From Lichenifustis flavocetrariae (GTDB lineage: Bacteria > Pseudomonadota > Alphaproteobacteria > Rhizobiales > Beijerinckiaceae): a stretch of 64,000 bases of DNA. The translations under genes and the position numbers were made by a program. Under the pieces are notes generated by a model. It saw only the letters and a program-made list of their open reading frames with translations. It did no database searches and was not told the origin of the DNA. Numbering within the stretch: position 1 is the stretch's first letter; each line of letters begins with the position of its first letter. The stretch lies in NCBI RefSeq assembly GCF_026130545.1, contig NZ_JAMOIM010000005.1:243227-307226 (forward strand), read 5' to 3'. Below, one piece after another: positions 26,534-33,679 of the stretch.

Positions 26534-28078
26534 CTAACCTTGAAGCAGCCTCGGCGATGGCATGGAATTGACGACGTCGGGTTGCCAACTCGCCTGTAAT
26601 CGATCGTGCTCCGTCGCCCGGCCAAAGTAAAAGCCCTGGAGTCTGTCGCATCCGAGATGACTGAGCCACTCGGCTTGGGTGACCGTCTCTACACCTTCAG
26701 CCACCACCCTGAGGTCCAGCGTTCGCGCGATCTCGACAATGGCAGCAAGGATGGTCCTGGCCTTAGGATCTTCGGCAATGTCCGCCGTGAGCACACGATC
26801 AAGCTTGAGCTGGTGGAGAGGCAGGCGTCGCAGGTAGCCGATGTTCGAGTAGCCGACGCCGAAGTCGTCAAGTGCGACGTGAACCCCGAGACCGGCAACT
26901 TCCTCGAGCTGCAGGCGGGCATTTCCGAGATCGTTGAGCAGCACATCCTCCGTGATCTCGACGATCAGAGCCGAAGGGGGAAAGCCTTCGTCGCGGACGA
27001 TGTTATCGACGATACGGGCAAGCTGGCCCGAGCGGAACTGGCTCGGCGAAACATTCACCGACGCCTGTTTAATCAGTCCCGAGCCGACCCAAGAGAGGGT
27101 TTTGCGACAGGTTCCCCGAAGCATGGCAATAAACAGCTCGTTTGTCAGGCCACGCTCCTCGGCGAGACTTAGAAACATGGCAGGCTGCAAAAGTCCTCGC
27201 GTAGGATGTCGCCAACGCGCGAGCGCTTCCACCGCGACGAGTTTGGACGTGCGTGCCTCAACGATCGGCTGAAACCATGGCTCCACATCGCCCTGCTCGA
27301 TCGCAAGCTTCAAATCAGAGCCGATGGCACGGCGGTCGTCATACTCGCGGCGCAGCTGCTCATCGAAGACCACGAAGGTTGTGCGACCAGCGGCTTTCGC
27401 TCTGTAGAGGGCCAAATCGGCAAACCGCTGGAGTTCGGCGGCATCGCTGCCGTGGTTGGGATAGATCGATATCCCTATGGAACAAGACGCCTCCACGACA
27501 TGGCCGCGATACCGGAGAGGCTCGCGGAGGAATGCAATGATCCGGGTCGCGACAGCGGCGAGATCGGCCGGGCACGTGCAGTCGTCAATCAATGTTGCGA
27601 ACTCGTCACCACCGAGCCTTGCCACGCGGTCGGGCCCACAGACCGCGGCTGCGATACGCTCGGCGGCATGGCAGAGCAAGGCATCGCCCACGTCGTGCCC
27701 AAATCCATCGTTGACGTCTTTGAAGTTGTCGAGATCGATCAGAAACAAGGCGAAGACGCGCCGATCCACCTGGCTATTTTGGATCGCCGCCTCAACCCTG
27801 CGCGCGAACACCATACGGTTCGCGATGCCGGTCAATTGATCGCGTTCAGCCAAGGCCAAGGCTTTGCGCTGGGCGTCGGCGAGTTCGTGGGTCCTGTCGC
27901 ACACCCGTTGTTCGAGGTCCTCCGCCAAGCGCTGCAGTCGTTGGTTGGCGGAATAAAGTTCGCGCGACTTCGCTTCGAGCAGCTCTTCCGCTTCGATTCG
28001 TGCTCGCCGCTCTCGGCTGAGCCGACGCTCGTACTTTGCCTGAAGAGCCTCGACCGTCACCGCCGCCGGTTGCATCAA
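26534..28078 (-). CDS. GGDEF-EAL cyclic-di-GMP enzyme, probable H-NOX partner
   Basis: A 514-residue cytosolic protein. An N-terminal coiled coil (residues 5-75, ARIEAEELLEAKSRELYSAN) leads into GGDEF (RDQLTGIANRMVFARRVEAA, active site RLGGDEFATLI) and EAL (VAVEALARWRHPTRGL, NVSPSQFRSGQLA, VEITEDVLLND, ALDDFGVGYSN, KLDR, AEGVETVTQ). Both catalytic signatures are intact, so it may make and degrade c-di-GMP. It has no membrane segment or PAS domain. Its ATG overlaps the H-NOX stop by four bases (ATGA). H-NOX partners of this class are known, with NO-bound H-NOX shifting the balance toward phosphodiesterase activity. The coiled coil is the likely H-NOX contact, which is inference. Confidence 0.95.
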   Translation of the reverse strand: MMQPAAVTVEALQAKYERRLSRERRARIEAEELLEAKSRELYSANQRLQRLAEDLEQRVCDRTHELADAQRKALALAERDQLTGIANRMVFARRVEAAIQNSQVDRRVFALFLIDLDNFKDVNDGFGHDVGDALLCHAAERIAAAVCGPDRVARLGGDEFATLIDDCTCPADLAAVATRIIAFLREPLRYRGHVVEASCSIGISIYPNHGSDAAELQRFADLALYRAKAAGRTTFVVFDEQLRREYDDRRAIGSDLKLAIEQGDVEPWFQPIVEARTSKLVAVEALARWRHPTRGLLQPAMFLSLAEERGLTNELFIAMLRGTCRKTLSWVGSGLIKQASVNVSPSQFRSGQLARIVDNIVRDEGFPPSALIVEITEDVLLNDLGNARLQLEEVAGLGVHVALDDFGVGYSNIGYLRRLPLHQLKLDRVLTADIAEDPKARTILAAIVEIARTLDLRVVAEGVETVTQAEWLSHLGCDRLQGFYFGRATEHDRLQASWQPDVVNSMPSPRLLQG

Positions 28079-28620
28079 GCGGCCTGTTCGATCAAAAAGC
28101 GGGTGAAGGGCTCCGCTTCGTCCTCCACCCGCCGCCGCGAGATCGTGACGGTCTCGCCGAAGTGCCGGGCGGCGGCACGGATCATGCCCTCAGCAAGCGA
28201 CTCAAGCGGTCGGCAGCTCGCGTAGTCGATCGAGAGATGGCCGGCATCCCGTGAGTTCGTCCGGAATGTGGGGAGTTCGGCGTCGGGATACAGCTTGTAG
28301 ACTTCGACGTGAATGTGTTGATCGACGCTTTCGAGAAAGTCGAACAGGGTCTTTGAAGCCGTGAAGAAGTCGGGGTATTTTATGGCAAAAGCAGAGCACA
28401 AGTGGCCACCGAAAGCTTTCAGGAGCGCGTCCGCACTTGCTCTCGTGCGGTGGCAGAGTGCCGCGACGAGGCGCTGCATCTCCTGGAAGGGATAAGTACC
28501 CACCGAGGTGTAGGCTCCGTCATGAGGTAGCGCCGCATCCTCGATAATCTCGTCGGCCATATCGGACCCGTGGGTCGCTGCAACAAAGTCCAGGAACTCG
28601 GTAAAAACGACACCCTTCAT
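28075..28620 (-). CDS. H-NOX heme nitric-oxide/oxygen-binding protein
   Basis: A stand-alone H-NOX domain of 181 residues, normal family length. The heme-binding landmarks are a histidine in VDQHIHVEVYKLYP (His104 or His102, proximal ligand) and the YxSxR motif as YASCR (Tyr133, Ser135, Arg137), which holds the heme propionates. The distal pocket sequence does not show an obvious Tyr placed for O2 stabilisation, but this cannot be settled without a model; facultative members of this type select NO over O2. It is the first gene of a two-gene unit with the GGDEF-EAL gene and is divergent from a nitric oxide synthase gene. Confidence 0.93.
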   Translation of the reverse strand: MKGVVFTEFLDFVAATHGSDMADEIIEDAALPHDGAYTSVGTYPFQEMQRLVAALCHRTRASADALLKAFGGHLCSAFAIKYPDFFTASKTLFDFLESVDQHIHVEVYKLYPDAELPTFRTNSRDAGHLSIDYASCRPLESLAEGMIRAAARHFGETVTISRRRVEDEAEPFTRFLIEQAA

Positions 28621-28851
28621 GGATCGTACTCGCTCGACAATGGGGAGGGTAGATCAACAGCGGCTCTGCCTTAGACGTAGATGTCACTGATTTCCAACTC
28701 GTGAATAGCATCGGCGAATTTGTCGTTAACCAATCTTCTTAATGTTCTATTAAGGCATCTTGCCCGCCCGCCCGCTTGAAACTACCAGTGATGCTGCGGT
28801 GGCTTTGCACAAGATTGGCTTCGGCCTTCCTGGTGCTCAGGGGAAATCGGC
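28621..28851. promoter_or_regulatory. Divergent promoter region between H-NOX and NOS genes
   Basis: These 231 bases must drive both the NO sensor unit (minus) and the NO synthase (plus). They are locally AT-richer than the flanks around 28680-28760. One clear inverted repeat lies near the centre. No sigma-54 or FNR/NnrR-type box (TTGAT-N4-ATCAA) could be recognised. AGGGG precedes the NOS ATG by about ten bases. Confidence 0.5.
28738..28754. promoter_or_regulatory. Inverted repeat, candidate operator of the NO module
   Basis: CTTAAT, five bases (GTTCT), ATTAAG: a perfect 6-base inverted repeat. It is 97 bases upstream of the NOS start and 117 upstream of the H-NOX start, suitable for control of both. 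The binding protein is unknown. Confidence 0.45.
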
Positions 28852-31197
28852 ATGAATTTACCTATCGGCGGGGCTCAGCTGGCAGGTGAGAGGATCGGTC
28901 TCAATCGTGACGGATTGCTTTGCGACGCACCGAGCGGTTTGGCACGGTTTCGCCGGCCCGGAGTGGAATGCGAACATCGGCTGACCTTCGGGGATGATCG
29001 AGCGATCGGCTTGGCAGGAGGGCGGCTTGTGGAAATCCTTGCGCCCGCCACTTGGTCGGGACTGGGTGCACTCGTGCGTCTTCTTCGTTCGGGGTTTGCG
29101 GTGGAGCCATGGCGGCTCGCCTTGTTCCAACAATGCGGCAATCTCTACGTCGAACCCACGCCAATCGCGGAGCGCTCCGACGAACCGATATGCGCCTGCA
29201 CAGGCGTGACCCGCGGTGAGATCGTCGGGCTTACGGGAACGTGCGCGAACCGCACTGAGATCGGGCGGGCGTGTGGCGCGGGAAAAGTTTGCGGCGGCTG
29301 CGGCCCCCTGATCGACGAGATCATCGGGGAAGGGTCGATGGCCGATGCAGAACTCGTCGGCGTTGACGATCTCGGCGATGACGTGAAGCGTTTCCGTTTC
29401 CGTTACGTCCCGGAGGTGTTAGTGGCGGACGATCCAGGTTCCTTCGTACATGTCCAGTGCACCATCGGGAACCGACGTATTTCACGGCCTTACACGATCG
29501 CGGCAACGACGCGAGATGGCGACATCGAAATCCTGGTAAAACGCGATCCGATGGGCGTTTTCTCGCGCTGGCTGCATGATCACGCCACGACAGACTGTGT
29601 CTTCCGCCTCTCGTTACCGCAGTGTAGTCGGCGCCCCGACAAGTCGAAAGGCGTGGTTTTCATTGCGGCCGGCATTGGGATTACTCCAGCACTTGCCGAA
29701 ATGTCTGAAAGGGGACCGGACAAAGTCAGGGTCCATTGGTCGTTACGCGGTGCAGCACGGTCGACGTTCGCAGCCGCCATTGCGGCCGCGGCCGCGGCGG
29801 CGGGCTGTGGCCTGATTGTGCACGACACAACGGCCGCAGGTCGCGTCACCGATTGGATCGGCCTCTACCCGATCGACACGGCTGATGCTGTGATCGTGTG
29901 CGGCCCACCGGCCTTTCAGCAAGCAGTGGTGTCTTCACTTCGTGAAGGCGGTTGGAAAGAGGACAACATCATCGTCGAGAGCTTCGTGCCGCGCGGTCGG
30001 ACGCTGACTAAACTCGCTCACATCGACAGCTTCGACTATCTTCAAGAGCCGGTGGTCGCCCACAGCTTTCACCTTGCGCCGGTCGGCTCTGTTCTCGACG
30101 AGGCTCACGCATTTCTCCGGCAGTTTTATTTCGAACACGGCGCACCGGATGCCTTCGACCTCCGCTGGCACGAAGTCTCCAAGTCCATCGCGGCCACGGG
30201 AAGCTACACTCAAACCTACGAGGAACTCGCCTTCGGAGCGCGGCTCGCATGGCGTAACTCGGCCCGGTGCATCGGCCGCTTCTTTTGGCGCTCGCTCAAG
30301 GTTCGGGACCTTCGTCACCTCAACACCGAAGAAGCGATCTTCTCGGCCCTCGTCGACCACCTGGAACAAGCCACAAACGGGGGCGACATCGAACCCATCA
30401 TCTCCGTATTCGCGCCCGACAAACCCTGCATTCGCATTCTCAATCCGCAGTTGATCCTCTACGCCGGCTATAGCGAAAAGGATGGCTCGGTGCTCGGCGA
30501 CCCGAAAAGCATCGAAATTACACAGATTGCGCTCGACCTCGGTTGGTGCCCACCCGGTACAGCTTTCGACGTGCTGCCGATCATTATCCAGATCGGCGAT
30601 CGCGAGCCCAAGTGGTTCAACCTGCCCGAGCCGGCGGTCCTGCAGATCGAACTGAGCCATCCGCGCCACGAGATTTTCTCGCTCCTTGGCTTGCGTTGGT
30701 TTGCGGTCCCTGCGGTGTCAGGAATGGCACTCGATGTAGGCGGCATCCAATACACGGCTGCCCCATCGAACGGCTTCTACATGGGGACGGAGATCGGTAG
30801 CGGAAATCTTGCGGACCCGTCACGATACGATCAGCTTCCCGCTGTCGCGGCCGCCATCAAGCTCGATACTGCGGATCCGCTGTGGCGCGACCAAGCCATG
30901 CTCGACCTCAATGTCGCGGTGTTGCACTCCTTTAAAAAGGCCGGTGTGCGCATTCTCGACCATCACAGCCTATCGAACTTCTTTATGCGCTTTCGCGAGG
31001 AGGAAGCGCTTGCCCGGCGCCCGAGCTACGGCCATTGGGCCTGGGTCATGCCTCCAATGGGGGGTAATCTCTCGCCTGTTTGGCGGGACCACACGCTTAA
31101 GAAGAAAATCCTCAAGCCAAACTATTTCTACCAATCCATGAAGATAATGGACGTTGCGGAACGCGATCTGACACTCGCGATCAATGATGCTGCCTAG
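28852..31197 (+). CDS. nos: Self-sufficient nitric oxide synthase: [2Fe-2S] + FAD/NAD reductase + NOS oxygenase
   Basis: A 781-residue single-chain NO synthase that should turn L-arginine, O2 and NAD(P)H into citrulline and NO in the cytosol. Residues 1-110 are unassigned. Residues 111-155 are a BFD-like [2Fe-2S] domain with CxC (Cys114, Cys116) and CxxC (Cys147, Cys150). Residues 160-385 are a ferredoxin-reductase-like module: RPYT at 212-215 for FAD, GIGITP at 274-279 and CGPP at 350-353 for NAD(P). Residues 404-781 are the NOS oxygenase: ARLAWRNSARCIGR with heme thiolate Cys473, GFYMGTEIG with arginine-binding Glu647, and DHHSLSNFFMRF with PPMGGNLSPVW at the end. Most bacterial NOS proteins lack a reductase; from memory, Sorangium cellulosum has a comparable fusion. 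It is divergent from the H-NOX/GGDEF-EAL unit. Confidence 0.95.
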   Translation: MNLPIGGAQLAGERIGLNRDGLLCDAPSGLARFRRPGVECEHRLTFGDDRAIGLAGGRLVEILAPATWSGLGALVRLLRSGFAVEPWRLALFQQCGNLYVEPTPIAERSDEPICACTGVTRGEIVGLTGTCANRTEIGRACGAGKVCGGCGPLIDEIIGEGSMADAELVGVDDLGDDVKRFRFRYVPEVLVADDPGSFVHVQCTIGNRRISRPYTIAATTRDGDIEILVKRDPMGVFSRWLHDHATTDCVFRLSLPQCSRRPDKSKGVVFIAAGIGITPALAEMSERGPDKVRVHWSLRGAARSTFAAAIAAAAAAAGCGLIVHDTTAAGRVTDWIGLYPIDTADAVIVCGPPAFQQAVVSSLREGGWKEDNIIVESFVPRGRTLTKLAHIDSFDYLQEPVVAHSFHLAPVGSVLDEAHAFLRQFYFEHGAPDAFDLRWHEVSKSIAATGSYTQTYEELAFGARLAWRNSARCIGRFFWRSLKVRDLRHLNTEEAIFSALVDHLEQATNGGDIEPIISVFAPDKPCIRILNPQLILYAGYSEKDGSVLGDPKSIEITQIALDLGWCPPGTAFDVLPIIIQIGDREPKWFNLPEPAVLQIELSHPRHEIFSLLGLRWFAVPAVSGMALDVGGIQYTAAPSNGFYMGTEIGSGNLADPSRYDQLPAVAAAIKLDTADPLWRDQAMLDLNVAVLHSFKKAGVRILDHHSLSNFFMRFREEEALARRPSYGHWAWVMPPMGGNLSPVWRDHTLKKKILKPNYFYQSMKIMDVAERDLTLAINDAA

Positions 31198-31482
31198 AGG
31201 AGATACACTTACCCGGTTATGCTCTCGGCATCTGTCCTGTTAGGTTTGCTCTCTAGCCAGTCATTCGCCTGTGGAAGCACTTGAGACCATTCTTGTAAAC
31301 ACCTTTATCTTCAACCCGGTTTCCCTTGCAGGCCTGCATGTGGGGATCCTGCAGAGCGCGCCGCCTGATCGCCCCCGTCACCCAGTTTCCAGCATAGCTC
31401 CCTCAATAGCGGAGATCCTCCGCTTACGAGGTGTCTCGTTCAACCCTGAGGCGCAGGAGCAGAGACCGTTTCAAAAGGAACC

Positions 31483-31767
31483 ATGCCGGGACTCGCTGCT
31501 TTCGACTGCATGATCGGGCGGCAGGGTGTTGTTCTGTTCTGGAACTGTTGGGATGGCCATGGCGTCACGGGAATGTTCGGAGGCCACATCGATCTCTGGA
31601 ACAAAGATGTCATGGGGAACGGCCTTTCCTATCGACTGTCCGGTGACAGGCCGACAAGGTGGGAATCGACGTTCTTCAGAGCCGCAAGATTTCATTTTGG
31701 CCCATGGATGAACATAAGCGTGGAAGGTAGAGCGCCGAGGCTGCTGACCGGTGGCAAGCATCTGTGA
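31483..31767 (+). CDS. Short Tae4-amidase-like protein or fragment
   Basis: A 94-residue frame whose centre reads MIGRQGVVLFWNCW, then FGGHIDLWNKDVMGNG. It resembles the C-terminal half of type VI secretion amidase effectors of the Tae4 class (GxxGIIxFxxxW...GDHIDLWNG), including the catalytic His in GGHIDLWN. The N-terminal half with the catalytic Cys (NQCAxR-type motif) is not found upstream in any frame, so this is probably a truncated effector or domain remnant. AAGGA precedes the ATG. No immunity gene or secretion genes are nearby. Confidence 0.4.
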   Translation: MPGLAAFDCMIGRQGVVLFWNCWDGHGVTGMFGGHIDLWNKDVMGNGLSYRLSGDRPTRWESTFFRAARFHFGPWMNISVEGRAPRLLTGGKHL

Positions 31768-31935
31768 AATGTTCGAGCGCCGTGTTGCGGCCAAGACTGT
31801 CTCGTTTTCTTTGGCGACAACGACACGTTTCAGTCCAGAGCAGCCCTCAATGAAGGCTGGTGGCGGCGCTTGAAGGGCGTACCCCTGAGCGAGAAAGCTT
31901 CCCGCTTTTCGAAGGACATTCGGCGCCCCAGCGCG

Positions 31936-32928
31936 TCAATCCACCCAGCCCTTGCGACGCGCCTCCAAAGTTGCGAAATCATAGGCGTCGAGGGCAAGGC
32001 TTTCGGAGGGGGCATGGCCGCTTTCCCCCGCCCCGTGCGCCTGATGGACCAGCTGCAGGCGGCCGTTCTTGTCGGCCACTTCGAAACGCCACCAATGACC
32101 TTCGTGTTTGTGCCGGACCGTGAGGGTTCCGTCCTGCGCATCCACGCAGGCGAACGGCGCCCCGAATGCGGGTATGTCATTATCCTCTTGCGGCATGAGG
32201 CCTCCTTTTGGGGCGCGGGGCGGGACAGGCACTGTCTTGGTCGGCTTGGCCGTAGCCAGGAGATCCGGGCGCCGTCTGCGCGTGAGCGCTTCCGATTGTG
32301 CCTTTCGCCAGGCCGCGATCCGCGCATGATCACCGCTGAGCAGGATCTCCGGGATCGGAACACCCTCGAAATCACGCGGCCGGGTATAGTGGGGATATTC
32401 GAGCAGGCCGTTCTCGAAGCTCTCCTCGCGCTCCGAGTCAGCCGCGCCCATGACGCCGGGCAGCAACCGGACACAGGCATCGAGCAGCACCAGCGCGCCG
32501 AGTTCGCCGCCCGATAGCACATAGTCGCCGACCGACACTTCGATGAGGTTCCGGGCGCCGATCACACGCTCGTCGATCCCCTCAAAGCGTCCGCACAGAA
32601 CGGCAACGCCAGGACCATCGGCAAGCTGGCGAACAAAACTCTGGTTGAGCGGCACACCACGTGGACTCATCACGAGGCGGGGGCGTGGATCGTCGAGGGT
32701 GAGGTGGGCATCGAGGGACGCAGCGACGACATCCGCCCGCATCACCATGCCGGGGCCACCGCCGGCCGTGCGATCGTCGACCGCCCGGTGCCGTCCGAGA
32801 CCATGATCACGGATATCGAAAGTCTCGCAGGCCCACACTCCCCGCGCGAGAGCCTCGCCCGCAAGTGAGAGGCCCAGTGGGCCGGGGAACATGGCCGGGA
32901 ACAGAGTGAAAATGCTGGCGCGCCACAT
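31936..32928 (-). CDS. trmD: tRNA (guanine-N1)-methyltransferase with C-terminal extension
   Basis: A SPOUT methyltransferase that makes m1G37 in tRNA and so guards reading frame. The core (about residues 1-230) shows [55 protein letters not shown] and the knot [19 protein letters not shown]. TrmD is normally about 230-250 residues; this one is 330. The extra 90 or so residues ([20 protein letters not shown], then [20 protein letters not shown]) look like a small beta-rich domain of unknown role. It lies four bases downstream of rimM. The usual rpsP and rplS flanks are absent. Confidence 0.95.
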   Translation of the reverse strand: MWRASIFTLFPAMFPGPLGLSLAGEALARGVWACETFDIRDHGLGRHRAVDDRTAGGGPGMVMRADVVAASLDAHLTLDDPRPRLVMSPRGVPLNQSFVRQLADGPGVAVLCGRFEGIDERVIGARNLIEVSVGDYVLSGGELGALVLLDACVRLLPGVMGAADSEREESFENGLLEYPHYTRPRDFEGVPIPEILLSGDHARIAAWRKAQSEALTRRRRPDLLATAKPTKTVPVPPRAPKGGLMPQEDNDIPAFGAPFACVDAQDGTLTVRHKHEGHWWRFEVADKNGRLQLVHQAHGAGESGHAPSESLALDAYDFATLEARRKGWVD

Positions 32929-32931
32929 GGC

Positions 32932-33477
32932 TCAAGGCTCGCCGGGCATGTCTGCGTCCGTGTCCGGGTCTTCCGACAGGGCACCCTCGGCCAGAACGAC
33001 GCGTCCGCCCGCAATGTCCACGACCGGAACAAACGCTCGGGTGAACGGCACAAAGAAGGTCTCGGCCGACGCGGGAGCGATTTCGAGCAGGTCGCCCGCC
33101 CCGAAATTCTGCAGGCTCACCACACGTCCGACATCCAGGCCCTTGTCGTCTTCGGCCCGCAGACCGACGAGGTCGGCGTGATAGAATTCATCGGCGTCGG
33201 GCGGCGGCAGGTCGTCGCGGGCCACGAGCAGCTGCATGTTCGTCAGCAACTGGGCTGCGTCGCGGTCGACCAGTCCCTCGAACCGAACCACCAGCATGTC
33301 ATCCTTGAGGAGACGGGCCGCCGCGACTTTCAGGCAGCGCCGACCGTCTCCGGTCCAGAGCGCCGGATAATCGGCAAGCGACATGGGCTGATGCGTGTAG
33401 CTCTTCACCCGGACCTCGCCTCGCACGCCGTGAGGTGCGCCGATGACGCCGACGAGGATTCGATTGGGCTGCGTCAT
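32932..33477 (-). CDS. rimM: 16S rRNA processing protein RimM
   Basis: A 181-residue 30S maturation factor that binds S19. It begins MTQPNRILVGVIGAPHGVRGEVRVKSYTHQP, the classic RimM N-terminal barrel, followed by LLTNMQLLVARDDLPPPDADEFYHADLVGL (linker and start of the PRC barrel) and FVPFTRAFVPVVDIAGGRVVL at the end. The ATG at 33477 is chosen over an upstream in-frame ATG because the family begins there. It is followed immediately by trmD, as in most bacteria, while hpnN is divergent 200 bases upstream. Confidence 0.95.
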   Translation of the reverse strand: MTQPNRILVGVIGAPHGVRGEVRVKSYTHQPMSLADYPALWTGDGRRCLKVAAARLLKDDMLVVRFEGLVDRDAAQLLTNMQLLVARDDLPPPDADEFYHADLVGLRAEDDKGLDVGRVVSLQNFGAGDLLEIAPASAETFFVPFTRAFVPVVDIAGGRVVLAEGALSEDPDTDADMPGEP

Positions 33478-33679
33478 GAGATCCGATTGCGACTCTTGGA
33501 TCGGCCAGAACATGGCCGCTGCGACGCATCGCTTAATCGACCGTTCATCCGCAATCAACGATTCGAGACGACACTCTCGCGATCAGGCGAACCCGCCTGC
33601 CTTGAAAACCACGGCCGATCCGCGTAGCGGTAGTCTCGCTCCGTTCGGGGCTTGTCGACACGGAGATTTTTGCGACCGA

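Noticed and set aside
28741..28851. Sigma-54 or FNR/NnrR-type promoter for the NOS gene
   Set aside because: GTGGCTTTGCAC looks suggestive but lacks the required -24/-12 spacing, and no TTGAT-N4-ATCAA element is present.
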